Shown piece by piece: positions 17,395 through 25,134 of a stretch of DNA of 64,000 nucleotides. The DNA is from CBDCBA01 sp965214125 (GTDB lineage: Bacteria; Planctomycetota; Phycisphaerae; Tepidisphaerales; Tepidisphaeraceae): assembly GCA_965214125.1 (NCBI GenBank), contig CBDCBA010000031.1:186001-250000 (forward strand). The letters are read 5' to 3'. The first letter of the stretch is position 1; each line of letters starts with the position of its first letter. The position numbers and the translations under genes were made by a program. The notes under the pieces are model-generated. The model saw only the letters and a program-made list of their open reading frames with translations, ran no database searches and was not told where the DNA came from.

Positions 17395-17499
17395 GCGGGC
17401 TGCTCCGACGAGGTGCGATCTGCTGGCGGGAAATGGGGACGGGGAGCGTACGGAGGCGATTGTCGCGAAACAACGCTGCCCGCCGTGCGTAAGGCTGTC

Positions 17500-19344
17500 A
17501 TGCCGTCTCGCCGCCGTGCCGCCGTTGCTTCCGCCGTCTCGCTCGGGCTCGCCGGCGCCCTCGCGTGGGCGACCGTGCAGGAGCCCGCGACGGTTCCCGT
17601 CACAACCCTCGCCGATGGCCGCGACTATGGCATCGGGCAGCTTCTCCGCGACGCCGACGCGGTCGACTTTGCCGGCAAGACGCACGCCCTGCGCGACCTG
17701 CGCGGCGAGACGGCCACCGTTCTGGCGATGTTCGACCTCTCCTGCCCGCTCGCGAAAAAATGGCGGCCGGAACTGGCGCGGATCGAAGACGACTTCGCCG
17801 ATCGTGGCGTGCGCTTCGTCTTCATCGACAGCACCGGCCTCGATACCGCCGAAGACGTGGCCGCCGAAGCAAAACGCCTTGGCCTCGACGGCCCCATCCT
17901 CGACGATGCCGGCCGCACGCTGGCGAAAACCATCGGCGCGGAGACCTCGACCGACATGGTCGTCCTCGACGCTGCCGGCACGCGCGTCTATCGCGGCGCG
18001 ATCGACGACCAGTACGGCCTGCAACACACGCGGGCCGAGGCGACCGAGACGTACCTGCGCGATGCCCTGGCCGCCGTCGTTGATGGCCGTCCCGTCGAGA
18101 CGCCCGCCACCCGCGCGCCCGGCTGTGTGCTTGACCTTGCCGATGTCGAAGTGGCGGAGGTCGCGCCGACGTACCACAACCGCATCAGCCGCATCATCGC
18201 GCAGAACTGCCAGTCCTGTCACCGCGACGGCGGCGTCGCGCCGTTCGCGCTGGAGGATTACGCCTCGGTCAAGAAGCGGGCTGGCATGATCCGTTACGTC
18301 GTCGACAACAACATCATGCCGCCGTGGCCCGCGGGCGAGAACGCGGACCACGCCGGCTTTGCCAACGACCGCCGGCTGAGCGACGCGGACATCGCCGCCA
18401 TTCTCGCCTGGGCCGACGCGGGCGGCCCGCAGGGTGATCCCGCCGACGCCCCGCTGCCGCCGAGCTTCCCCGACGCCGCCGGCTGGACCATCGGCGAGCC
18501 GGACCTGGTCGTCGCCCTGCCGGAGCCGCAACAGGTGAAGGCCGACGGCTTCATGCCCTACCGCTACCTGCGCGTGCCCGCCGGGCTGACCCAGGACAAG
18601 TGGGTACGCGCGATGCAGGTTCGGCCGACCGCGCCGGAGGTGGTCCACCACGTGCTCGTGTTCGCCGTCCCGCCGGAGGATTTGGATGGCTCGCCCGAGG
18701 CCCGGTACCGCCTGCGCCGCCGCTTCGCGACCGAGGCCGGCTACTTCACGGCCTACGTGCCGGGCAACGACCGCGTCGAACTGCCCGACGGCCTGGCCCG
18801 CAAGATCAAGGCCGGCAGCGAGATCGTCTTCCAGATCCACTACACGCCCAACGGCGAAGCAACCGTCGACCAGACCGAGCTCGGCCTCGTCTTCGCCGAC
18901 GAGCCGCCCGAGCGCGAGAGCCGCGTCTACGGCATCACCGACCACCGCCTCAACATCCCGCCCGGCGCCGCCGCCCACGAGGAGTCGGCCAGCCTTGACA
19001 TCTCGCGCGATGTCACGCTGCTGAGCCTGATGCCGCACATGCACCTGCGCGGCAAGTCGTTCACCTACACCCTGACCACGCCCGACGGCCAGACGCGCAC
19101 GCTGCTCGACGTCCCCGCGTGGGACTTCAACTGGCAGTTCGCCTACCGCCTCGCCAAGCCCCTGGCAGTCCCCAAGGGCAGCCGCATCGACGTGGTCGCC
19201 CAGTTCGACAACAGCCCCGACAACCCCTTCAACCCCGACGCCACACAGCGCGTCCGCCTCGGCGAGCAGACGACCGACGAAATGCTCATCGGCTACATCG
19301 AGTACTACCGCAACGACGAGCCGGTTGAAGTAGAATCGCAATAG
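17500..19344 (+). CDS. Redoxin / c-type haem / copper monooxygenase-like fusion protein
   Basis: A 614-residue exported protein with three linked modules. Residues about 1-28 form a signal peptide. Residues 40-200 are a peroxiredoxin/thioredoxin-like domain with a Cys in DLSCPLAKKWRPEL. Near residue 236, CQSCH is a covalent haem c site followed by MPPWP (possible Met ligand). The C-terminal half resembles the type II copper-dependent monooxygenase (PHM/DBM) pair of domains, with VVHHVLVF near 382, QIHYTPNG near 446 and PHMHLRGKSF near 511 as likely copper ligands. The arrangement suggests electron transfer to a copper-oxygen site in the periplasm. The substrate is unknown. ATG 17500 was chosen; GTG 17485 is an alternative. 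A family G repeat supplies the bases around the stop codon. Confidence 0.8.
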   Translation: MPSRRRAAVASAVSLGLAGALAWATVQEPATVPVTTLADGRDYGIGQLLRDADAVDFAGKTHALRDLRGETATVLAMFDLSCPLAKKWRPELARIEDDFADRGVRFVFIDSTGLDTAEDVAAEAKRLGLDGPILDDAGRTLAKTIGAETSTDMVVLDAAGTRVYRGAIDDQYGLQHTRAEATETYLRDALAAVVDGRPVETPATRAPGCVLDLADVEVAEVAPTYHNRISRIIAQNCQSCHRDGGVAPFALEDYASVKKRAGMIRYVVDNNIMPPWPAGENADHAGFANDRRLSDADIAAILAWADAGGPQGDPADAPLPPSFPDAAGWTIGEPDLVVALPEPQQVKADGFMPYRYLRVPAGLTQDKWVRAMQVRPTAPEVVHHVLVFAVPPEDLDGSPEARYRLRRRFATEAGYFTAYVPGNDRVELPDGLARKIKAGSEIVFQIHYTPNGEATVDQTELGLVFADEPPERESRVYGITDHRLNIPPGAAAHEESASLDISRDVTLLSLMPHMHLRGKSFTYTLTTPDGQTRTLLDVPAWDFNWQFAYRLAKPLAVPKGSRIDVVAQFDNSPDNPFNPDATQRVRLGEQTTDEMLIGYIEYYRNDEPVEVESQ

Positions 19345-19367
19345 CCGCGACCCAACGGGTCGCGGTT
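19341..19367 (+). repeat. Family G single unit
   Basis: ATAGCCGCGACCC-AA-CGGGTCGCGGTT is one self-complementary unit; the TAG inside it is the stop codon of the redoxin fusion gene. Paired copies of the same unit lie at 62944-63025 and a variant pair at 26926-26998. Confidence 0.8.
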
Positions 19368-19393
19368 GGTCCGGTCCGGTGGCGAAAAGACGA

Positions 19394-19399
19394 TAAGCT
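19394..19399 (+). promoter_or_regulatory. TAAGCT box, candidate -10
   Basis: TAAGCT ends eight bases before the ATG at 19408, with no Shine-Dalgarno sequence between them. This is a weaker member of the leaderless-type boxes in the window. Confidence 0.3.
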
Positions 19400-19407
19400 G
19401 ACGCGCG

Positions 19408-20718
19408 ATGTTCTACGTTGTGATGACGGTGGTGGGCCTGCTTACGCTCGGTTGGTGCGTCCGCTTGTTGAAAAAAGCCGGGCAGTCCGGGCGCGTCGGG
19501 ACTGACCCGCACTGCGTCGCCTGCGGCCAAAACGTGCGCGGCGTCGAGTCCGATCGGTGCCCCGAATGCGGAGCGACACTCGATGACAATGGCCTCGCGA
19601 CTGGGCGACCGGCGTTGCACGCTGTGCAGTTGCCAGGAATTATCGTTTTGTTCTTCGCCGGCCTCGGTGTCCTCGGGTTGGGCGTCCAAGGCATCGTCCA
19701 AACCGACTGGCGGGCAGAACTGGTCCCATGGTTGCCGGACTCGAACTTGGCGTCGATGGCCCACGGCACGGGCACGTGGCGGCAGGCGGCGACACTCGAA
19801 CTTGAGCGTCGCTTCGTCGAAGACGACTTATCAGACAAGGAGCGGCTTGAGCTTGGAACGAAGCTGTATCCGTTGAACATGGCCACGCGGCGCTCGGTGC
19901 CGATCGGGGAGTCGCTGGCAGTTGATATAACCGTCCCGACCACATCCTTCTCGAACGGCCTCGGCGGCTTCAACAGTGCCTCCAAGTACAAGCTCGATTA
20001 CCGACTGCGCGCGACGCAGTTCGACGAACTACCCGCCGACCAACGCGACAGCCGGGGCGGAAATAGTCGCGGCATAGTGTCCTACAGCAGTTCGTACGGA
20101 TTTAAAGTGCCCGACGACTTGCCGCCCGGCACGCACAAGCTGCGACTGCGATGGACGGCGCGGCTCTTGCCGAAGTCGGCCGACGAACTCGATCCGGACG
20201 CCGTCGGCCTGGCGGAACGCGAGATCGAACAGGTTTTACCATTCGATGTCTTGCCGGAGGGGGAGACCGATGTCGCCCTCGTCGCCGACCCGTCGCTTGC
20301 CGCGCAGATCGACGCCGCCATAAAGGTCGCAGTCAATGCCGCGTTACCGACATGGCAACAAACGCATGTCGAGCTTCGTCGCGATCGACAGAATCCCTAC
20401 GGGGCGCAAATAAGTTGGTCCATCCAACACGCGCAACTGCCGGTGCCAATCGCGGCAACTGTCCACCTGCGCGACAGCAACGGCCACGAATGGGCGGCCG
20501 CAGAACTTACGTGTAACAGCGGTTCCCTAAGGTGCGCCCATAGCTACGGCACGGGTGAGCGAATCGACCTGCAGCGCTTCCCCGGCGGCCCAGTCGACCT
20601 GATCCTTCGCCCCGACCCGCTCGTCGCCGCTGGCACACACGACATCCACCGCATCTGGGCGAACACGATCGTCATTCCCGGCGTGCCTGTGACGATGCCA
20701 AAGGCGATGAACGAGTAA
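19408..20718 (+). CDS. Zinc-ribbon membrane protein of unknown function
   Basis: A 436-residue protein. A first hydrophobic helix (residues 1-17) is followed by a cytoplasmic-type zinc ribbon, CVACGQNVRGVESDRCPECG (about 36-55), then a second helix (about 75-97, IIVLFFAGLGVLGLGV). The remaining 340 residues are soluble, with beta-strand-like patterns, and probably lie outside the membrane. Proteins with an N-terminal zinc ribbon and two helices are frequent in planctomycetes, but I know no function for them. Base composition is a little less GC-rich than its neighbours. It converges on prpC across a family H palindrome. Confidence 0.6.
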   Translation: MFYVVMTVVGLLTLGWCVRLLKKAGQSGRVGTDPHCVACGQNVRGVESDRCPECGATLDDNGLATGRPALHAVQLPGIIVLFFAGLGVLGLGVQGIVQTDWRAELVPWLPDSNLASMAHGTGTWRQAATLELERRFVEDDLSDKERLELGTKLYPLNMATRRSVPIGESLAVDITVPTTSFSNGLGGFNSASKYKLDYRLRATQFDELPADQRDSRGGNSRGIVSYSSSYGFKVPDDLPPGTHKLRLRWTARLLPKSADELDPDAVGLAEREIEQVLPFDVLPEGETDVALVADPSLAAQIDAAIKVAVNAALPTWQQTHVELRRDRQNPYGAQISWSIQHAQLPVPIAATVHLRDSNGHEWAAAELTCNSGSLRCAHSYGTGERIDLQRFPGGPVDLILRPDPLVAAGTHDIHRIWANTIVIPGVPVTMPKAMNE

Positions 20719-20746
20719 CGGCTCAAGTCGGAACGTCGAGCTCAAT

Positions 20747-20801
20747 GTAGGGTGGGCACGGCCCACCTCCGGATCCGAAAGGTGGGCCGTGCCCACCCTA
20801 C
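20747..20801. repeat. Family H inverted repeat (GTAGGGTGGGC type)
   Basis: Perfect 22-base arms at 20747-20768 and 20780-20801 flank an 11-base loop. It separates two convergent genes. A second member lies at 21916-21985. Confidence 0.92.
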
Positions 20802-20817
20802 TCCGACAGAGCCGAGC

Positions 20818-21906
20818 TCATGGCAGCGGCCGGCGCTCGGGCCCCGTGTACCGACTTCGCGGGCGGATCAGGCGGTTGGCGGACTGCTGTTCGATCACAT
20901 GGGCGCACCAGCCGACCACGCGGCTGCACGCGAAGAGGGGCGTGTTCAGATCACTCGGCACGCCGAGGAGCTTGAAGAGCGGCGCGGCGTAGAGGTCGGC
21001 GTTGGCGGGCAGGCCCTTTGTCTCCTTCATCACGCGCTCGAGCACTTCGCCCGTCTCGACCCAATGCGTCTCGCCCGTTCGCTCGCCGGTTTCGCGGCAC
21101 ATGTCGCGCAGGATCGGCGTGCGCGAGTCGCCCTTCTTATAGACCCGGTGGCCGAACCCCATGATCTTCTGCTTTTTGGCCAACGCGTCGCGCAACCACG
21201 CCTCCGGGTCGCCGCTGGCGTGAGCGGCTTCGAGCATATCCATCGCCGCCTCGTTCGCCCCGCCGTGCAGCGGGCCCTTTAGCGCACCGATCGCGCCGAC
21301 GATGCTGCTCGTCATGTCGCTCAGCGTGCTGGCAATCACCCGTGCGGCAAACGTGCCGGCGTTGTAATCGTGCTCGGCGTAAAGGGTGTAGATCGTGTCG
21401 AGCGTCTTCTCCTCGAAGTCGTCCGGGTCGCGCCCGAAGATCATCCGCCAGGCGTTGGCAGAGAGGCTGCGGGAGGCGTCGATGGAGATCATGTTCTCGC
21501 CGTTGCGGGCGCGGTGGAAGGCGCCGACGACGGCGTTCGTCAGGCCGGTCAGGCGGTACGCCCCGTCGACGCCGTCGATGTCGTGCCACGACGCGGCCAT
21601 GCTCAGGCCGGTGCGCAGGGCGTCCATCGGGTGCGTGCCCGTGGGCAGCGAGCGCAGCGCGTCGACGACCGCGTCGGGCAGTGCCATCGCCTCGACAGTC
21701 GCCTTGGGTTGCGGCTCGCTGTCGGCCGGCAGGTCTTCGCCGAGCAGTAGCGCCGCAACGGCCTCGAACGGCACGCGGCCCGCGAGGTCATGCACGTCGT
21801 AGCCGCGATAAAGCAACACGCTGTCGGCGTGAACCTGGCAAATCGCGCTCTCGCCGGCGATCACGCCTTCGAGGCCGGGGTGGTAAGTTTGGGTGGGATC
21901 GCTCAT
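20818..21906 (-). CDS. prpC: 2-methylcitrate synthase (citrate synthase family)
   Basis: A 362-residue citrate synthase-fold enzyme. Active-site features are LKGPLHGGANEAAMDML (first His), IMGFGHRVYKKGDSRT (second His) and NADLYAAPLF (catalytic Asp region). The length and the short N-terminus are those of the 2-methylcitrate synthase/citrate synthase 3 type. Sequence alone does not separate citrate from methylcitrate synthase, but it lies directly after prpB and prpD, so condensation of propionyl-CoA with oxaloacetate is the better call. It starts 75 bases after prpB, across a family H repeat. Confidence 0.88.
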   Translation of the reverse strand: MSDPTQTYHPGLEGVIAGESAICQVHADSVLLYRGYDVHDLAGRVPFEAVAALLLGEDLPADSEPQPKATVEAMALPDAVVDALRSLPTGTHPMDALRTGLSMAASWHDIDGVDGAYRLTGLTNAVVGAFHRARNGENMISIDASRSLSANAWRMIFGRDPDDFEEKTLDTIYTLYAEHDYNAGTFAARVIASTLSDMTSSIVGAIGALKGPLHGGANEAAMDMLEAAHASGDPEAWLRDALAKKQKIMGFGHRVYKKGDSRTPILRDMCRETGERTGETHWVETGEVLERVMKETKGLPANADLYAAPLFKLLGVPSDLNTPLFACSRVVGWCAHVIEQQSANRLIRPRSRYTGPERRPLP

Positions 21907-21915
21907 GGGTCTCCT

Positions 21916-21985
21916 GTAGGGTGGGATTCATCCCACCATCTGCACGTTACCGCAATGCACGGTGGTGGGATAAATCCCACCCTAC
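21916..21985. repeat. Family H inverted repeat overlapping the prpB stop codon
   Basis: Arms 21916-21938 and 21963-21985 match at 22 of 23 positions. On the minus strand the element begins GTAGGGTGGGA, and this TAG (complement of 21982-21984) is the stop codon of prpB. Confidence 0.92.
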
Positions 21986-22830
21986 GGCCAGACGTCTTGC
22001 TTTGGGTCGTAGCGGAGCAGGTCGTACAGCTCCTGCCGCGTTTGCATCTGATCAAGCAAGTCAGCTTGCGTGCCAGCGTGGCGAAGGTGGCGCAGGGCGT
22101 CGAGCATCGCCTTGTTCGCGATGCGAAACGCCGACTGCGGGAAGATGACCATGCGATACCCGATACGCTCAAGTTCGCTCACGCTTAGCAGCGGCCCCTT
22201 GCCAAATTCGGTCATGTTCGCCAGCAGCGGGACGCCGGGGAAGGCTTGGGCGAAACGCTTAAATTCGCTCATATCCTGCATCGCCTCCGGAAAGATTCCA
22301 TCGGCCCCGGCATCGAGATAGCGGCCCGCGCGGTCGATGGCGGCGTGGAAGCCTTCCACCCCCCGCGCGTCCGATCGAGCCAAGAGGAGAAAGTCCTCGT
22401 CGATCTTCGCGTCGCGCATCGCCGAGAGCTTGATGCACATCTCGTCGATAGGGACGAGCGCCTTCCCTGCCAAGTGCCCGCACCGCTTGGGAAAGACCTG
22501 ATCCTCGACGTGCAGCCCGGCCAGACCGATACGCTCGAGGTCGCGCAATAGTGCCGCCGCGTTGCTCGGCCCGCCGAAGCCTGTGTCGGCGTCGGCCACC
22601 ACCGGCAGCGACGTCGCGTCGCAGATGCGCCCGATCTGCCGAACCCACTCGTCGCTCGACAGCAGCCCCACGTCCGGCACGCCGGCCGCATTGCTCAGGC
22701 CGGCACCGCTGACGTAGAGCGCGTCGAACCCGGCGGCGGTCGCAAGGCGAGCGCTGATGCCGTTGAAAACGCCCGGCATTGCGACGATGCCATTCTCGAT
22801 CCGGCGGCGAAGTTGTGCGGGGCGGTTCAT
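21982..22830 (-). CDS. prpB: Methylisocitrate lyase (isocitrate lyase/PEP mutase family)
   Basis: A 282-residue enzyme that splits 2-methylisocitrate into pyruvate and succinate. Features are VSGAGLSNAAGVPD, the metal-binding VVADADTGFGGPSN, the active-site loop PKRCGHLAGK and FPEAMQDMSEF. ATG 22830 is the start; a 16-codon extension upstream in frame (ending in HGRDARAT) is a translation of the family I repeat and should not be annotated as protein. The C-terminal residues and stop codon come from a family H repeat. Position between prpD and prpC supports the methylcitrate role. Confidence 0.92.
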   Translation of the reverse strand: MNRPAQLRRRIENGIVAMPGVFNGISARLATAAGFDALYVSGAGLSNAAGVPDVGLLSSDEWVRQIGRICDATSLPVVADADTGFGGPSNAAALLRDLERIGLAGLHVEDQVFPKRCGHLAGKALVPIDEMCIKLSAMRDAKIDEDFLLLARSDARGVEGFHAAIDRAGRYLDAGADGIFPEAMQDMSEFKRFAQAFPGVPLLANMTEFGKGPLLSVSELERIGYRMVIFPQSAFRIANKAMLDALRHLRHAGTQADLLDQMQTRQELYDLLRYDPKQDVWP

Positions 22831-22831
22831 T

Positions 22832-22915
22832 GTGGCACGGGCGTCTCGCCCGTGCTTGCGGCGCGGGCACTTGTTCAACTACAGCATCGCTCACACGGGC
22901 GGAACGCCCGTGCCA
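22832..22915. repeat. Family I inverted repeat (GGCACGGGCG type)
   Basis: Arms 22832-22854 and 22893-22915 pair at 21 of 23 positions; each arm is itself a small palindrome. It fills the gap between prpD and prpB. Read on the minus strand it encodes HGRDARAT when an upstream start for prpB is wrongly chosen. Confidence 0.9.
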
Positions 22916-22918
22916 CGG

Positions 22919-24313
22919 TCAGACCACTAAGAGCGGCATGAGCTCGTGGACGTTGTCGTGCTCATCGAGCTTCCACACCCAGTCAGCCACCCGGTTCGCA
23001 CGCTCGTCGCCGATGACGGGGTCGGCGAGCTTGTGGTACTTGGCGAGCAGGCCGTCATCGCTCAGGCGGTTGTGGACGTGGCCGGGAGCGTCATCGACGC
23101 GCTCCGTAATTTCGCGCCCGTCGGTCGTGGTGACGGTCACGATGTTGGCGATGTGCTCGGGGTAGAGGGCCGTCATTTCGGCGTCCTCGACGACCTTCAC
23201 CTTGTCGACCACCTTGAGCAGATCGGCGTCGGTGAAGCGGGATCGCTCGAAGGTGGCGTCCGTCACGTCGCCGTCGACGAGCATGGCGGCGACCATGTAC
23301 GGCAGCGAGTGGTCGGCCGTCTCGCGGGCGTCGGGCCGCCACTTCTCCGGCTCGCTGCCGATGATCTCGTAGCTGGCCTTGTGCGTGCGGCAAAGGATTT
23401 GCTCGACCTTGGTCATATCGCCCCTGAGCTGCTCGCGGATCTTCTGCGCCGCGGCAAGGGCGGATTGGCTGTGGTACTCGGCCGGCCAGTTCTTGATGAA
23501 GGAGCGGCGAATCATGTAGTCGCCCTCTTGCTCCTGCTCTTGGGGCGACGCGGCAAAGGGGCCTTCGAGGTCATCGAGCGGGCCGCTGACCTGCTTCTCG
23601 AAACCCATCACGCCTTCGAAGATCGGCGCCGGCCCGGTCATGCCGTCGCGGGCGAGGACGGCGCTGAAGACGCCGTGCCGCGCCGCGTGGGCAAAGGCGA
23701 CGCCCTTCCAGTGGCTCAGTTCGCCGGCCCGCGTCTGCCGCATCTGGGCGGCGTTGGTGCCGGCGATGCCGAGCGCGTGCCGCATTTGTTTATGATCGAG
23801 GTCGAGCAGCCGACTCGCCGCAAGGGCCGTGCTGAACGCCCCGTACGTCGGGTGATCCCAGCCGCGGGCACGAATGCTGGCGGCGTCGCACAGCCGGCAC
23901 TGCACCTCGTACGCGAGCACGATCGCGGTGATGAGTTCGCGGCCGCCCTTCTGCCCCAGTTCTGCGGCGGCCAAGCAGGCGGTGATGTTGTCGCTCGGGT
24001 GGGCCGGCTCCTTCGACAGGTACGTGTCGTTGTAGTCGAAGTAGCGGACGCAAATGCCGTTCGCGAAGGCGGCCCAGTCCGGCGGCGCGTGGTGGTTTGT
24101 GCCCAACACCGTCGCCCCGTACTCACGCCGGGCGGCGTAGTGGTTGGCGAGGTCGCGGGCGATGCGGCACGGCTCCTCGTTCCACGCGCCCAACGCCACG
24201 CCGAGCGAGTCGATGACGACGCGTTTGGCCTCGCGCACGACCTCCTTCGGCAGCGAGTCGAAAGCCAGGGTGTGAGCGTAAGTCACCATGCGTTCGGCGA
24301 GCGTCTTGGTCAT
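22919..24313 (-). CDS. prpD: MmgE/PrpD family 2-methylcitrate dehydratase
   Basis: A 464-residue enzyme of the MmgE/PrpD family, which dehydrates 2-methylcitrate without an iron-sulfur cluster. Typical stretches are VVIDSLGVALGA, RYFDYNDTYL, HPSDNITACLAAAE, GWDHPTYGAFSTALAASRLL and ETADHSLPYMVAAM. It is the first prp gene; prpB and prpC follow, giving propionyl-CoA to pyruvate plus succinate. An aconitase-type enzyme (AcnB) would be needed for the rehydration step and is not seen here. Its ATG overlaps the stop of the upstream DUF4058 gene by four bases, so the two are translationally coupled. Confidence 0.9.
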   Translation of the reverse strand: MTKTLAERMVTYAHTLAFDSLPKEVVREAKRVVIDSLGVALGAWNEEPCRIARDLANHYAARREYGATVLGTNHHAPPDWAAFANGICVRYFDYNDTYLSKEPAHPSDNITACLAAAELGQKGGRELITAIVLAYEVQCRLCDAASIRARGWDHPTYGAFSTALAASRLLDLDHKQMRHALGIAGTNAAQMRQTRAGELSHWKGVAFAHAARHGVFSAVLARDGMTGPAPIFEGVMGFEKQVSGPLDDLEGPFAASPQEQEQEGDYMIRRSFIKNWPAEYHSQSALAAAQKIREQLRGDMTKVEQILCRTHKASYEIIGSEPEKWRPDARETADHSLPYMVAAMLVDGDVTDATFERSRFTDADLLKVVDKVKVVEDAEMTALYPEHIANIVTVTTTDGREITERVDDAPGHVHNRLSDDGLLAKYHKLADPVIGDERANRVADWVWKLDEHDNVHELMPLLVV

Positions 24314-25116
24314 GCGTGTTCCTTTGGCGGCGTCGCCGCGATGCGTTCAAGTTGGGCCTTCACGTCCGCCGCCACGTCCACGTCGGGCGGCCCCTCGTAA
24401 CGGAGGCCGCGGGCGTAGCGGCCATTCTCCAGCACACGGTCGACCACGACCGCGAGATCGAGCGGCACGTCGTCGTCACACTCCAGCGGCACCGGAATCG
24501 CCGGGCAACAATCGAGCACGCCCCAGGCGAACACCTCCGCCCGCCAACGCTGGTCGCAACGGATGATCGTCGCGTAGTAATCGCCGGGCGGCAGTCGCTT
24601 CGAGAGGCCAATGCGCCGGCCGCGGGTGAGCAGGTCGATCTCGATCCAGTTCGAAAACCGTTGCAGCACGGCCTCTCGCTTCTGGTCCATGTCCTGCCTT
24701 CCCTCGCGCGTCTTGTTCGCCGGGGAGAGCAACTCGATGACCGTGACGATTCGGTTGCCCTCGCGCAGCCGGATTACCACGTGTTTCTTCGGCCGCGCGA
24801 GATCGGGAACGCCCAGGACTGCCGTCGGAGTCGACGTTGCGGTCGCCGCGTCATTGGATGAAGACTTGGCACCACCCGACCGGCCGTCGATCTCGATGAC
24901 CGCGGCATCAGCGACGAAATACTCTGGTTCCTCTTCGTCAGACTCAATAATGGCCGCACGCTCTTCGACGCGGGCGTCGTACTCTTCCGGCAACACGTCG
25001 AGCAACTGCCGGCTCAACTCGACACAGAACACGGTGTGGAAGTCCCGCCAGCGGTCCGACCCCTCCAGGTACGGGTCCATGCCGGGGAACGGGCGACGAT
25101 GGCGGCTCGGTGCCAT
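24310..25116 (-). CDS. DUF4058 family protein
   Basis: A 268-residue soluble protein of the DUF4058 family, common in planctomycetes and cyanobacteria and of unknown function. Diagnostic parts are FPGMDPYLEGSDRWRDFH at the N-terminus, VTVIELLSPANKTREGRQ in the middle, and LPPGDYYATIIRCDQR. The IELLSPANK region resembles the core of Uma2-like nuclease folds, so a distant relation is possible. It sits inside the catabolic gene group, overlapping prpD by four bases and lying 18 bases after the mutase subunit, without an obvious role there. TACAAT lies seven bases before its ATG, so it may also have its own promoter. Confidence 0.85.
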   Translation of the reverse strand: MAPSRHRRPFPGMDPYLEGSDRWRDFHTVFCVELSRQLLDVLPEEYDARVEERAAIIESDEEEPEYFVADAAVIEIDGRSGGAKSSSNDAATATSTPTAVLGVPDLARPKKHVVIRLREGNRIVTVIELLSPANKTREGRQDMDQKREAVLQRFSNWIEIDLLTRGRRIGLSKRLPPGDYYATIIRCDQRWRAEVFAWGVLDCCPAIPVPLECDDDVPLDLAVVVDRVLENGRYARGLRYEGPPDVDVAADVKAQLERIAATPPKEHA

Positions 25117-25123
25117 GGCGTGG

Positions 25124-25129
25124 ATTGTA
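25124..25129 (-). promoter_or_regulatory. TACAAT box, candidate -10 of a leaderless mRNA
   Basis: On the minus strand TACAAT ends seven bases before the DUF4058 ATG. There is no Shine-Dalgarno sequence. It would let DUF4058 and prpDBC be transcribed apart from the mutase genes. Confidence 0.45.
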
Positions 25130-25134
25130 TTGCC

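Noticed and set aside
17395..19764. Minus-strand frame fused upstream of fabI (over 780 extra codons)
   Set aside because: It is the reverse of the redoxin fusion gene; the FabI family begins at the ATG at 17394.
24310..25116. DUF4058 gene as a recent transferred insertion in the catabolic operon
   Set aside because: Its base composition looks like its neighbours' and it is tightly coupled to prpD by a four-base overlap; no repeats or mobility genes flank it specifically.
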